NCBI GenBank assembly: GCA_964588705.1
Contig: CAZPQV010000003.1
Location: 13,356-77,355, forward strand
Direction of reading: 5' to 3'
Source: CAZPQV01 sp964588705
GTDB lineage: Bacteria; Bacteroidota; Bacteroidia; Flavobacteriales; Weeksellaceae
Length of the DNA stretch: 64,000 bases
Part shown: positions 7,968 to 16,459 of the stretch, in pieces
Layout: every line of letters begins with the position of its first letter
Position numbering within the stretch: position 1 is the stretch's first letter
The notes under the pieces: model-generated
What the model was told of the DNA's origin: nothing
Databases searched by the model: none
The model's input: the letters and a program-made list of their open reading frames with translations, nothing else
Program-made: the position numbers and the translations under genes

Positions 7968-8321
7968 ATGAGTTTTAAGTTTGAAAAATTATTTATTTGG
8001 CAGGACTCAATGGAATTTGCTGAAAAGATTTATGAAATCTCAAAATCATTTCCAAAGGAAGAAACCTATAATTTGACATCTCAAATCAGACGAGCTGCAG
8101 ATTCTATCGCATTAAATACTTCTGAAGGGAGTATTTTGCAAAGTAATCCTGAATTCAGACGATTTCTTAGTTTTTCTATAAGATCAATTGCGGAAGTTGT
8201 TACGTGCTTATATAAAGCTAAAAACCGAAATTATATTTCAAATGAAGATTTCTCATTGAACTATGCTTTTTGCTACAAATTAATGAATCATATAATCGCC
8301 TTCAGAAATAAACTAGACTGA
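7968..8321 (+). CDS. four-helix-bundle protein (23S rRNA IVS family)
   Basis: Protein of 117 aa of the family found in 23S rRNA intervening sequences of some bacteria and as a free gene in most Bacteroidota. The signature is LFIWQDSMEFAEKIYEISKSFPKEETYNL at the N-terminus (residues 7-35), then the helix motif LTSQIRRAADSIALNTSEGS and FLSFSIRSIAEVVTCLYKA. The family forms pentameric four-helix bundles. A nucleic acid-binding role has been suggested but not shown. It lies between two heptamer-repeat stretches, suggesting that this gap is a recombination or insertion spot. Confidence 0.88.
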   Translation: MSFKFEKLFIWQDSMEFAEKIYEISKSFPKEETYNLTSQIRRAADSIALNTSEGSILQSNPEFRRFLSFSIRSIAEVVTCLYKAKNRNYISNEDFSLNYAFCYKLMNHIIAFRNKLD

Positions 8322-8326
8322 TTGAA

Positions 8327-8354
8327 ACATCCCGCACCCATCACCTAACACCCA
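8327..8354 (+). repeat. degenerate heptamer array (nCACCnA)
   Basis: Four 7-base units ACATCCC, GCACCCA, TCACCTA, ACACCCA filling the short gap before rsmD. Confidence 0.6.
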
Positions 8355-8362
8355 ACAAAAAT

Positions 8363-8950
8363 ATGTTTAGAATTATAAGTGGTAAATGGAAAGCAAAAAA
8401 AATTGCTGCCCCAAAAAATTTCGACGTTAGACCTACGACTGATTTTGCAAAAGAAGCACTGTTCAGCATTATTGAGCACCGGTACGATATGGAATTTATT
8501 TCTGTATTGGACTTGTTTGCCGGAATTGGTTCCATCACTTTAGAGTTTGCATCGCGCGATTGCCCTGACATTACTTCAGTTGAAATGAATCCGAAACATT
8601 GCAGTTTTATCAATTCCACTGCTGCGGAATTGGACATGTCAATGCAGATTAATGTTCAAAGAGCCGACGTTTATGATTGGTTGAAGAAAAACAGAAACAA
8701 AAAACAATACGACATTGTTTTTGCAGATGCACCGTTTGAGTCCACCGATGAAAAGAAATATCACGAGCTGATTTCTTTAGTTCTGAACAATAATTACGTG
8801 AAGGAAAACGGGGTTTTCATTATGGAACATCAGAGCCGACTGAAATTTCAGCATCCTCACCTTCTCGAAACCAGAAAATATGGCAACGTGAGTTTCTCCT
8901 TTTTCAGAAAAGATGAAGAGGAAGTAGAAAGTATTGAAGAGCAGGCTTAA
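8363..8950 (+). CDS. rsmD: 16S rRNA (guanine966-N2)-methyltransferase RsmD
   Basis: SAM-dependent enzyme of 195 aa that methylates G966 of 16S rRNA during 30S assembly. The N-terminus MFRIISGKWKAKKI is typical of RsmD. The SAM site is LDLFAGIGSITLEFASR, with the acidic end of strand 2 in SVEMNP. The catalytic NPPY-type motif appears as the variant DAPF in IVFADAPFES. The C-terminal 10 residues are acidic. The stop shares a TTAA with the stop of convergent murI, so the two genes overlap by four bases. Confidence 0.93.
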   Translation: MFRIISGKWKAKKIAAPKNFDVRPTTDFAKEALFSIIEHRYDMEFISVLDLFAGIGSITLEFASRDCPDITSVEMNPKHCSFINSTAAELDMSMQINVQRADVYDWLKKNRNKKQYDIVFADAPFESTDEKKYHELISLVLNNNYVKENGVFIMEHQSRLKFQHPHLLETRKYGNVSFSFFRKDEEEVESIEEQA

Positions 8951-9777
8951 AGAACCATCAGTTCCAATTCAATTGCTTTACCAAAAATCTTTTTAGAAAT
9001 TTTCTCGAAATTCTTTGTCAGATCCGATACGTAGAAATGGTAAGTTGGTTTCGGATTCTCGGTATTTAACAGATGATGCTGTTCCAAAACCATTCTCAAT
9101 TGGTTGGCAACAATACTCGGCGAATCAATCACTCGAACACGGTTTCCGTAATATTGCTTGATTTCATCAATCAGAAGCGGATAATGCGTGCAACCGAGAA
9201 TAAGCGTTTCAATATTTTTTAACTTGCTGTTACTCAAATAATTAAAAATAATAGCATGAGTAATCGGATGATTTTTGAATCCCTCCTCAATTGCCGGAAC
9301 CAAAAGTGGTGTTGCCAATTCATCCACCTTAATAAACTTATTATGTTTGCGGATGCTTTTCTTGTAAAGTCCGGAATTCACCGTTGCTTTCGTGGCAATT
9401 ACACCGACGTTATTATGTATTTCGTAAGAAACTTTTTCGGCCACGGGATTAATGACATCAATCACCGGAATTCGGTTGCCAACCAATTCAAGAACCTCTT
9501 TTAAAGCATTAGCAGTCGCAGAATTACATGCAATCACAATCGCTTTACAGTTTTTTTCTAAAAGAAACTGCGTGATTTTGGTAACATATCCGATAATGGC
9601 TTCCTGAGATTTTTCACCGTACGGAAGATGTTTTGTGTCGCCAAAATAGATTAGATCTTCGTGAGGAAGAAGGCGTTTGATTTCTTTTGCAACCGTCAAA
9701 CCACCAACGCCGGAATCGAAAATTCCGATGGGTTGTTTTGGTTGTAAATGCGAATAATCCGGTTTTTTTGTTTTCAA
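8947..9777 (-). CDS. murI: glutamate racemase MurI
   Basis: Makes D-glutamate for peptidoglycan from L-glutamate in the cytosol, without a cofactor. 276 aa, usual length. The two catalytic cysteines are C84 in VIACNSATAN and C196 in ILGCTHYPLL. The acidic residue of IFDSGVGGLT (D21) and the block FGDTKHLPYGEKS are also present. Translation starts at TTG 9777; a -7 box lies 18 bases upstream. The gene's last four bases overlap rsmD on the other strand. Confidence 0.95.
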   Translation of the reverse strand: MKTKKPDYSHLQPKQPIGIFDSGVGGLTVAKEIKRLLPHEDLIYFGDTKHLPYGEKSQEAIIGYVTKITQFLLEKNCKAIVIACNSATANALKEVLELVGNRIPVIDVINPVAEKVSYEIHNNVGVIATKATVNSGLYKKSIRKHNKFIKVDELATPLLVPAIEEGFKNHPITHAIIFNYLSNSKLKNIETLILGCTHYPLLIDEIKQYYGNRVRVIDSPSIVANQLRMVLEQHHLLNTENPKPTYHFYVSDLTKNFEKISKKIFGKAIELELMVL

Positions 9778-9794
9778 ACTGAGTTTATTTAGTG

Positions 9795-9802
9795 CAAAAA
9801 TA
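9795..9802 (-). promoter_or_regulatory. -7 promoter box of murI
   Basis: TATTTTTG on the minus strand, a TAnnTTTG match, 17 bases before the TTG start. Confidence 0.5.
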
Positions 9803-9843
9803 CTTAAAATTCGATATTTGAAATCTGAAATCTACCTTTCGGA

Positions 9844-10968
9844 TTATAAAATAAATAAATCCGAAGCGATTCCATCAGCCAGAAACCAGTGTTTTTCAGG
9901 AATTTTCAGGTAATTATTTTCAATAATCAGAAATCCTTCCGACAGTTTTGATGCTGTTTCTTTATTATAATGCTCCAATATTTCTTCTGAAAAATTTTCT
10001 TTCAGTTTATTTAAATCAACACCCCAAATGGTGCGCAGACCAATCATCAGCATTTCGTTGAAACGGTCTTTTTCACTTAGAATTTCGGTCTCTTTTGGAA
10101 GTTTATTTTCGGCAAGATTCTTAATGTATATGGTGTTATTGGCGATATTCCAACTTCGTTCATTTAGTCCGTTGTAGGAGTGTGCCGAAGGTCCAATTCC
10201 CAGATATTCCTGATATTTCCAATACGCGGAATTGTGCTTGGACTCAAAACCCGGTTTTGCAAAATTTGAGATTTCATAATGCAGAAAACCGTGATATTTC
10301 AGAAAATCAGACATATAATAAAACTCCTTATTCTGCTCTGCCTCTTTCGGTGGCTGAATTTTATTTTTTTTAATCCAGTCGCTTAAAGCTGTTTTTGGCT
10401 CAACGGTTAACGCATAGGACGATACGTGTGGAACTTCAAGCTCAACAGTTTTATTTAAATTCTCTTTCCAAATATTGACATCTGAAGTTGGTGAACCATA
10501 AATTAGATCGATACTGATATTTTCAAACCCAAAATCCTGCGAACGTTTAATGGAACTTTCTGCTTCCGAGGCGTTGTGAGCGCGGTTCATCAGTTCTAAA
10601 TCTTCATCAAAAAAACTCTGTGTTCCAATGGAAAGACGATTGATTTCTGTTTTAGATAACTCTTTCAGAAAGGCTCCGTTCAAATCATCGGGATTGGATT
10701 CTAAAGTGATTTCAATTTTTTCATCAAAATCAAAATATTTCAGGGTTTCATCAATCAGAGATTTTATTTCATCAACAGTTAATACTGAGGGTGTTCCTCC
10801 TCCGAAATAAAGGGACTTAAGGGTTTTATTTTCCAGTTCGTTTTTACGCAGAAAAATCTCTTTTTTAATCGCCGAAACCATTTCATCTTTCAACTTAAAA
10901 GAAGTCGAAAAATGAAAATTACAGTAACTGCATTTCTGTTTGCAAAAAGGAATATGGATGTAAATCAT
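9844..10968 (-). CDS. hemW: HemW-like radical SAM protein (coproporphyrinogen III oxidase-like)
   Basis: Radical SAM protein of 374 aa. The [4Fe-4S] cluster motif is C9-x3-C13-x2-C16 in FCKQKCSYCNF, directly after MIYIHIP. SAM-binding blocks are YFGGGTPSVL and SIGTQSF, and the C-terminal HemN domain contains HNSAYWKYQEYLGIGPSAHS. Known HemW proteins are haem chaperones rather than true oxygen-independent CPO enzymes. The family is commonly misnamed hemN. The ATG at 10968 fits the family; the open frame upstream is an artefact of a heptamer repeat that touches the start codon. Confidence 0.9.
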   Translation of the reverse strand: MIYIHIPFCKQKCSYCNFHFSTSFKLKDEMVSAIKKEIFLRKNELENKTLKSLYFGGGTPSVLTVDEIKSLIDETLKYFDFDEKIEITLESNPDDLNGAFLKELSKTEINRLSIGTQSFFDEDLELMNRAHNASEAESSIKRSQDFGFENISIDLIYGSPTSDVNIWKENLNKTVELEVPHVSSYALTVEPKTALSDWIKKNKIQPPKEAEQNKEFYYMSDFLKYHGFLHYEISNFAKPGFESKHNSAYWKYQEYLGIGPSAHSYNGLNERSWNIANNTIYIKNLAENKLPKETEILSEKDRFNEMLMIGLRTIWGVDLNKLKENFSEEILEHYNKETASKLSEGFLIIENNYLKIPEKHWFLADGIASDLFIL

Positions 10969-11015
10969 TCGAGATTCGAGATTCGAGATTCGAGATTCAG
11001 GATACGAGTTTCGAG
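10967..11015 (+). repeat. heptamer array (ATTCGAG) touching the hemW start codon
   Basis: Seven 7-base units: ATTCGAG four times, then ATTCAGG, ATACGAG, TTTCGAG. It is the most regular of the heptamer arrays. The first unit overlaps the hemW ATG, and the array fills the whole gap to the porP-like gene upstream. Confidence 0.85.
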
Positions 11016-11026
11016 TTTTAAATTTA

Positions 11027-11971
11027 TCAGTATCTGAAACCTCGTGAGTTGATGAAGTTTTCGAAATTATAACCAATGCTGAGCATGAAACTGTTTCCGC
11101 CGTACGATTGAATATCGGATAAGCCGAGATTATAAGCCGCACCAAAAGTAAAACGGTCGAGTTTTCCTTTAATAATCGGGGAAAGACTCAATTGCTGGCT
11201 GCCGACATTATCTTTTGCTGTTCGGAAGCTGACACCTGCCGCAAAAAGATTGGTATCACTGAAAACTTTTGCTAAAAGGTTGAAATCCATCATTCTGGCG
11301 GAATTGGTATTGAGATTTACCAATACTGAAGGTTCAACAGAAATACCGTCAGAAACCACCCAATCGTATCCGGCATTAATAATAAATTTTGTTGGAGAAG
11401 GTTCGATTCCGTTCACAATCGGTCTGTCGTTTGAAAGCGGAATATCCGAAACCGAAACGCTTCCGAAGAAATTCTGATAAGTGGCCTGTGCTCCTAAATT
11501 GGCATAAACCATAAAAATATCATCGGTGTTTTCTCCCAAAACGGGATCCGGTTGTGTATAATTCAGCATCGTATAATCGATGTTCATATTATAGAAATTC
11601 GCCGAAGTACCGAATGAAAACTGATCTTTTCTGTCGCCATCGTCACTCAACGGAATAAAATAGGATGCACCGGCAGAAATTCCGTTTGCAGAAATCGGTC
11701 CGTTTTGATCCCGGAAAAATGAAACGCCCGCCGCAAGCCTGTCCACAACATTGGCGTGCAAACCAATCGTCTGAACATTCGGTGATTCATCAAACTTCGA
11801 AAACTGTTTCTGGTAAGTTCCGTGAAGAACAATATCATCCGTCTCGCCATAAAAAGCCGGATTTATTAGAAACTTTCCATCCAAAAGATATTGCTGATAT
11901 ACAGGAAGTGTCTCCTGAGCCATGGCCTGGAAACCTAAGAATGATAATATTAAAAGTGTAAATTTCTTCAC
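11027..11971 (-). CDS. type IX secretion membrane protein, PorP/SprF family
   Basis: Outer-membrane beta-barrel of 314 aa of the PorP/SprF family, which helps export and anchor proteins of the type IX secretion system and gliding apparatus in Bacteroidota. Signal peptide 1-18 (MKKFTLLILSFLGFQAMA). The mature start TLPVYQQYLLDGKFLINPAFYG is the family signature. Gly- and aromatic-rich beta strands follow to an aromatic C-terminus (INSRGFRY). Translation begins at GTG 11971 with a TATATTTG -7 box at 11983-11990. No SprE-like or gingipain-type partner lies nearby; many genomes carry several such paralogues. Confidence 0.9.
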   Translation of the reverse strand: MKKFTLLILSFLGFQAMAQETLPVYQQYLLDGKFLINPAFYGETDDIVLHGTYQKQFSKFDESPNVQTIGLHANVVDRLAAGVSFFRDQNGPISANGISAGASYFIPLSDDGDRKDQFSFGTSANFYNMNIDYTMLNYTQPDPVLGENTDDIFMVYANLGAQATYQNFFGSVSVSDIPLSNDRPIVNGIEPSPTKFIINAGYDWVVSDGISVEPSVLVNLNTNSARMMDFNLLAKVFSDTNLFAAGVSFRTAKDNVGSQQLSLSPIIKGKLDRFTFGAAYNLGLSDIQSYGGNSFMLSIGYNFENFINSRGFRY

Positions 11972-11982
11972 GTTAATCTAAA

Positions 11983-11990
11983 CAAATATA
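11983..11990 (-). promoter_or_regulatory. -7 promoter box of the porP-like gene
   Basis: TATATTTG on the minus strand, 11 bases before the GTG start. Confidence 0.55.
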
Positions 11991-12003
11991 TAAAATTATC
12001 GGT

Positions 12004-13068
12004 TTAATTATTACTTAAATAATTTCTCCACTTATCAACCGCCTGCTGCATATCTTCGGGCATCGGCCTTTCGAAATACATTTCTTTTTTTGTCACCGGA
12101 TGCATAAATCCAAGCGTGTGCGCATGTAATGCATGTCTTGGCAGAATTTCAAAAACATTTTGGATAAACTGCTTGTATTTTGGAAGATTTTGTCCACGTA
12201 AAGGAATATGCCCTTCATATCTTTCATCATTAAACAAAGTGTGCCCAATATGTCTGAAATGTGCTCTGATCTGATGGGTTCTGCCCGTTTCAAGTTTACA
12301 TTCAACCCAAGTCATATAGCGGAAACGTTCCAAAACTTTGTAATGGGTTACCGCATGTTTTCCCAGGCTACCGTCTTCGTAAACTGCCATCTGCATTCTG
12401 TTCTTCTGATGTCTTCCGATGTGACCGCGAATAGTTCCTTCATCCTCTTCCATATTGCCCCAAACAAATGCCCAATACAATCGCTTTGTCCTACGGTCAA
12501 AAAACTGTTTTGCAAGATGACTTAAAGCGTACTCATTCTTGGCAATAACGACTAATCCTGAGGTATCTTTATCAATCCTGTGAACGAGCCCTACTCTGTC
12601 AAGGTCAGTTTTCAAACCATTTTTTTCGAAATGAAAAGCCAGTGCATTTACTAATGTTCCGTCCCAATTTCCGTGTCCGGGATGCACAACCATTCCTGCA
12701 GCTTTATCTACCACCAAAACATCTTCATCTTCATAAACGATATTTATCGGAATATCTTGTGGAATGATGACATTTTCTCTTGGAGGCCGTGTTAATAGAA
12801 CCGAAATTTTATCATTCGGTTTTACTTTGTAATTCTGTTTTACGACTACACCATTTACGACAACGTTTCCGGCTCTGCAGGTTTGTGAGATTTTATTTCT
12901 TGAAGAATTCTGTCTGAAAATCTGAAGATATTTATCAATACGAAGCGGTTCCTGCCCTTTGTCCACCGTTATACTGAGGTGTTCATAGAGGCCGGAATTT
13001 TCATCTTCACCGGAGTTTTCCTGCTCCAGTAATTCATCATCTAAAAATTCTTCGTTGTAATCTTCCAT
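12004..13068 (-). CDS. RluA-family pseudouridine synthase (RluD-like)
   Basis: Enzyme of 354 aa that converts uridines in 23S rRNA (positions 1911, 1915 and 1917 in E. coli RluD) to pseudouridine. The N-terminus is acidic (EEFLDDELLEQE). An S4 RNA-binding domain covers about residues 35-95 (LRIDKYLQIFRQNSSRNKISQ). The catalytic domain has the HRIDKDTSGLVV motif with the catalytic Asp and the block LETGRTHQIRAH. The ATG at 13068 is chosen because the earlier start would lie inside the terminator hairpin of the upstream gene. RluD and RluC specificity cannot be separated by eye. Confidence 0.88.
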   Translation of the reverse strand: MEDYNEEFLDDELLEQENSGEDENSGLYEHLSITVDKGQEPLRIDKYLQIFRQNSSRNKISQTCRAGNVVVNGVVVKQNYKVKPNDKISVLLTRPPRENVIIPQDIPINIVYEDEDVLVVDKAAGMVVHPGHGNWDGTLVNALAFHFEKNGLKTDLDRVGLVHRIDKDTSGLVVIAKNEYALSHLAKQFFDRRTKRLYWAFVWGNMEEDEGTIRGHIGRHQKNRMQMAVYEDGSLGKHAVTHYKVLERFRYMTWVECKLETGRTHQIRAHFRHIGHTLFNDERYEGHIPLRGQNLPKYKQFIQNVFEILPRHALHAHTLGFMHPVTKKEMYFERPMPEDMQQAVDKWRNYLSNN

Positions 13069-13077
13069 CTTAAATTT

Positions 13078-13107
13078 AAAAAAAGCTTCAACCAAATTCG
13101 TTGAAGC
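13078..13107 (-). terminator. rho-independent terminator of the PASTA gene
   Basis: Minus-strand hairpin GCTTCAAC-gaatttg-GTTGAAGC followed by a run of seven T. It lies between the PASTA gene stop (13116) and the RluD-like start (13068). Confidence 0.8.
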
Positions 13108-13115
13108 CTTTTATA

Positions 13116-14144
13116 TTATTCTACAATTACTTTTCTTGCTTTTGGCGGTTCTTCCGTTTTAGGTTTTTCCGTTGGTGCCGGTGTTGGCGTGGTTGTTTTC
13201 GGAGTTGTAGAAGTTGTTGCCTTTGGCTGTTCTGCAGGCTTTGGCGCTTCCTGTCTTGGCTGTGTTCTTACCGGTTCCGGAATCGGTTCCGGTTCACGAT
13301 AAACAGGTACATCTTCATACCTGATTCTTGGAATAGTGGTATCGATTTTCACTCGGTACAGCGAGTTCAGCTCACGTATTTTTGCCGTCATTTGAGCAGG
13401 AATTTTCTTACTTGCCCAGAGGTCAATCTGCATTCCCTGATCCCGGATTGCACCACCTTCAGGATTCTGATAATATACAATATCGGAATCGTCCTGCTTA
13501 CCGTCTTCGTGATCAACAAGTCCTACTTCAAAAAGGTTATTTGTAATAATTGCTTTTGCCTCCTGAACAGTCAGTCCAACAAGATTAGGAACGGTAACAT
13601 TTCTTTTTGGACCTGAACCAATGACCAGATCAATGGTTGAAAATCTTGGCAAAAGAGCTCCCGGTTTCAGAATTGTTCCTCCAAGCTGCATTCTAATTAC
13701 CGCATCTCGCTGAATACTTGGCTCATAAATAGTATCGCCTACTTTCAAGCCAACCTGTTCCAACTGACGGAATGCCAAACCTTTATACCTGTCTAAAATA
13801 TCAGGCACCTGTACTGGTGCATACGTCCTTGGATTTACTTTCATTAATACAGTTCTACCTCCTTTTACACGTGACCCCGGAGAAGGAAATATCTGTAAAA
13901 CCTGAAACGGTTTATATTTTGGATTAAAATTAAAACTGTCTACTTCATATTCCAAACCGGCGTCATCTAAAGCTTTTATAGCGTTGTGCACCGTCATATT
14001 TACAACGTTCGGCACAGGGATTTCCTTCCCATGATTGGTATGAAGTTCCAACCAACGGAATGTAAGCCAAACCAAGCCCGTAAAAACAACTGCTGCAAGT
14101 ATTAAGTTCAATAAAACCTTCCAGTGGAAAAGCGATTTAAGCAT
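13116..14144 (-). CDS. PASTA-domain membrane protein
   Basis: Protein of 342 aa with one N-terminal transmembrane helix (residues 11-28, VLLNLILAAVVFTGLVWL). A periplasmic part follows with three PASTA repeats: VPNVVNMTVHNAIKALDDAGL, VPDILDRYKGLAFRQLEQVGL and VPNLVGLTVQEAKAIITNNL. The tail (about 270-342) is low-complexity and rich in Pro, Thr, Lys and Glu. PASTA repeats bind peptidoglycan or muropeptides in other bacteria. No kinase or penicillin-binding domain is attached. It is divergent from ddl and ends in its own terminator, so a cell-wall role is likely but the exact function is unknown. Confidence 0.87.
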   Translation of the reverse strand: MLKSLFHWKVLLNLILAAVVFTGLVWLTFRWLELHTNHGKEIPVPNVVNMTVHNAIKALDDAGLEYEVDSFNFNPKYKPFQVLQIFPSPGSRVKGGRTVLMKVNPRTYAPVQVPDILDRYKGLAFRQLEQVGLKVGDTIYEPSIQRDAVIRMQLGGTILKPGALLPRFSTIDLVIGSGPKRNVTVPNLVGLTVQEAKAIITNNLFEVGLVDHEDGKQDDSDIVYYQNPEGGAIRDQGMQIDLWASKKIPAQMTAKIRELNSLYRVKIDTTIPRIRYEDVPVYREPEPIPEPVRTQPRQEAPKPAEQPKATTSTTPKTTTPTPAPTEKPKTEEPPKARKVIVE

Positions 14145-14282
14145 AGGTTTTCTTCTGTATTAAAATAATGGCAAATATAATTAATAATTTTAGAAATCGG
14201 TTTTTTGGGTTTCTAATTGTTTCCTAAACGAAGGTTTTGCACAGAAATTATTGTTTCAGCCAAATACATTCAACAAAATCAT

Positions 14283-14290
14283 TAAATTTG
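14283..14290 (+). promoter_or_regulatory. -7 promoter box of ddl
   Basis: TAAATTTG, 21 bases before the ATG at 14312. It is the likely promoter of the ddl-coaD-TRIC-SdpI run. Confidence 0.6.
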
Positions 14291-14311
14291 CCTTATCCGA
14301 CAGATAAAATT

Positions 14312-15295
14312 ATGAACAAAAAAAACGTAGCCGTAGTGATGGGCGGCTATTCCGACGAGTATGTCGTTTCTCTTAAAAGCGGTCAGCTGATCTATGATTC
14401 TCTGGATCGTGAAAAATACAACGTATATAAAGTTATCATTTTGAAAGACGAATGGTCGTTTTTGGATGACCACGGACAAAAAATCCCTATAGATAAAGCA
14501 GATTTTTCTGCAGAAATGGAAAGCGGCTACAAAGTAAAATTCGATGTCTGCTTCAATATCATCCATGGGAGACCTGGTGAAAACGGTGAACTTCAGGCAT
14601 ATTGGGACACCATCGGACAAAAATATACCGGATGTAATTTCTATCAAAGTGCTCTTACTTTCAATAAAAAAGATACGCTTGCAGTGCTTTCAAAATATGG
14701 AATTCCTTCTGCGAAAAGTATTTATTTAAGAAAAGGGGAAGCTATAGATGTTGAAAAAATTGTTGATGAATTAGGTTTACCATGTTTTGTAAAACCAAAC
14801 CAAAGCGGTTCTTCTCTTGGAATTTCGAAAGTCAAAGACAGAGCAGATTTCGATAAAGCTTTTGAACTGGCTTTTGCTGAGGATAATGAAATCCTGATTG
14901 AAAGTTTCCTCGATGGAATGGAAGTTTCCGTAGGTGTTGTAGATTTTGAAGGCGAAACCATCGTGCTTGGAATTACTGAAATCGTTCCAACCAAAGAATT
15001 CTTCGACTATGAAGCCAAATACGAAGGTGCTTCCGAAGAAATTACACCCGCAAGAATTGATGAAGAAACCAAAAAACGTGTTGAAGAAATTGCTAAAAAG
15101 GCCTATAATTCGTTAGGAATGAGCGGTTTTTCGAGAAGCGAATATATCATTATGAACGGTATTCCTTATATGCTTGAAATGAATACCAATCCTGGATTTT
15201 CGCCGGCATCAATACTGCCTCAACAGGCCAAAAATTACGGAATTTCAATAAAAGACCTTTGTGGAAATGAGGTTGAAAAAGCATTGAAAAAATAA
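14312..15295 (+). CDS. ddl: D-alanine--D-alanine ligase
   Basis: Joins two D-alanines with ATP to make the dipeptide end of the peptidoglycan stem peptide. 327 aa from the ATG at 14312; the upstream extension would cross the promoter box. It has an ATP-grasp fold: N-terminal NVAVVMGGYSDEYVVSLKSG, serine/His region IIHGRPGENGELQAYWD, ATP-binding PCFVKPNQSGSSLGISKV, metal-binding MLEMNTNPGFSPASILPQQA. It starts a likely operon with coaD and two small membrane proteins, opposite the PASTA gene. Confidence 0.95.
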   Translation: MNKKNVAVVMGGYSDEYVVSLKSGQLIYDSLDREKYNVYKVIILKDEWSFLDDHGQKIPIDKADFSAEMESGYKVKFDVCFNIIHGRPGENGELQAYWDTIGQKYTGCNFYQSALTFNKKDTLAVLSKYGIPSAKSIYLRKGEAIDVEKIVDELGLPCFVKPNQSGSSLGISKVKDRADFDKAFELAFAEDNEILIESFLDGMEVSVGVVDFEGETIVLGITEIVPTKEFFDYEAKYEGASEEITPARIDEETKKRVEEIAKKAYNSLGMSGFSRSEYIIMNGIPYMLEMNTNPGFSPASILPQQAKNYGISIKDLCGNEVEKALKK

Positions 15296-15312
15296 TATCA
15301 GAAGACAAAATT

Positions 15313-15774
15313 ATGAAAATTGCTGTTTTTCCGGGCTCTTTCGATCCCATTACTTTAGGACATTACGATATTGTGGAACGTGCTGCTCCGCTTTTCGATA
15401 AAATCATCATTGCAATCGGGCAGAACTCACAGAAAAAATATATGTTTTCGCTGGATCAAAGAAAAGAATTTATTGAAAAAACTTTTGAAAACTTCCCCAA
15501 TGTGGAAGTCGATCACTTCGAAGGACTTACAATTGACTATTGTCTTGCTAAAAATGTAAAATTCATTCTCCGCGGCCTTAGAAATCCTGCCGACTTCGAA
15601 TTTGAAAAAGCCATTGCACAAACCAATCGTGAGCTTACAAAAGAAAACCAGTTAGAAACCATCTTCCTACTTACTTCTGCCGGTAAATCGTTCATCAGCA
15701 GCAGTATTGTTCGTGAGATTATCAGCTTTAAAGGAAATTATGAACTTTTAGTCCCTGATTCTGTGCGAGTGTAA
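15313..15774 (+). CDS. coaD: phosphopantetheine adenylyltransferase CoaD
   Basis: Transfers AMP to 4'-phosphopantetheine, the fourth step of coenzyme A synthesis, in the cytosol. 153 aa, full length. The nucleotidyltransferase motif is PGSFDPITLGHYDI (residues 8-21, with the HxGH site as TLGH). FILRGLRNPADFEFE and the C-terminal SSSIVREI motif are the other signatures. It starts 17 bases after the ddl stop, so probably co-transcribed. Confidence 0.95.
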   Translation: MKIAVFPGSFDPITLGHYDIVERAAPLFDKIIIAIGQNSQKKYMFSLDQRKEFIEKTFENFPNVEVDHFEGLTIDYCLAKNVKFILRGLRNPADFEFEKAIAQTNRELTKENQLETIFLLTSAGKSFISSSIVREIISFKGNYELLVPDSVRV

Positions 15775-15776
15775 AA

Positions 15777-15804
15777 TCATTTATCGCTCATCACTTATCG
15801 CTTA
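15777..15804 (+). repeat. degenerate heptamer array (TCnCTTA)
   Basis: Four 7-base units TCATTTA, TCGCTCA, TCACTTA, TCGCTTA in the 37-base gap between coaD and the next gene. Confidence 0.7.
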
Positions 15805-15811
15805 TAAAAAT

Positions 15812-16459
15812 ATGGAAGTCGTCGAAATACAACAGAATTTCAACCTTGTAATAGAAGTGCTCGGAACCGTTGCCTTTGCAATGTCGGGTGCTTTTGCGGC
15901 GATGCACAAACGCTTCGATCCTTTTGGAGTGCTGATTATTGCCTTTGTAACTTCTGTTGGCGGAGGAACGGTGCGTGATGTTCTGCTGGATGTTCCCGTT
16001 TTCTGGATGAGAGACATGCTGATGGTAGCAGCCATTTTCATGGGAACGGTTCTCGCATTTATTGTAAAATATTTTGAGAAAAACTTTAGAGTTACACTTT
16101 TTATTTTCGACAGTCTTGGTTTGGGATTATTTACGATTATCGGTGTTCAGAAAGGTTTGAATGCCAATCTCCATCCGGTAATCTGTCTGACTTTAGGAAC
16201 CATTACCGGTTGCTTCGGAGGGATTATCAGAGATATTTTCCTGAACCGTATTCCACTGATTTTCAGAAAAGAAATTTATGCAACCGCATGCATTATCGGT
16301 GGAACATTGTATTTGCTTCTTTCAAAACTTACTGAATCCTCATATGCTTTCGTTCAGATTTCTACCATTGCACTGATTGTAATCATCAGAACGCTGGCTG
16401 TAAAATACCATTGGCAAATGCCAAAATTCTACGGTGCAGACAATAATGCCGAAATGTAA
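15812..16459 (+). CDS. TRIC-type cation channel family protein (UPF0126, YicG-like)
   Basis: Inner-membrane protein of 215 aa with about seven hydrophobic helices. It is built from two internally similar halves, as in the YicG/YadS group: GTVAFAMSGAFAAMHKRFDPFGVLII with GGGTVRDVLL, and later DSLGLGLFTIIGVQKG with GCFGGIIRDIF. Bacterial members are homologues of the trimeric intracellular cation channels of animal sarcoplasmic reticulum. Other workers have proposed amino-acid transport. The stop codon overlaps the ATG of the next gene by one base (TAATG), which indicates translational coupling. Confidence 0.88.
   Translation: MEVVEIQQNFNLVIEVLGTVAFAMSGAFAAMHKRFDPFGVLIIAFVTSVGGGTVRDVLLDVPVFWMRDMLMVAAIFMGTVLAFIVKYFEKNFRVTLFIFDSLGLGLFTIIGVQKGLNANLHPVICLTLGTITGCFGGIIRDIFLNRIPLIFRKEIYATACIIGGTLYLLLSKLTESSYAFVQISTIALIVIIRTLAVKYHWQMPKFYGADNNAEM

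Noticed and set aside
10967..11145. N-terminal extension of the HemW-like protein through the heptamer repeat
   Set aside because: The extra residues come from repeat DNA and from the complement of the neighbouring porP-like gene; the family starts at MIYIHIPFC.
13101..13616. Plus-strand open frame of 171 aa opposite the PASTA gene
   Set aside because: Rich in Cys, Trp, Phe and Arg as expected from the complement of the Pro/Thr/Lys tail; no start context or family. The PASTA gene on the other strand is clearly real.
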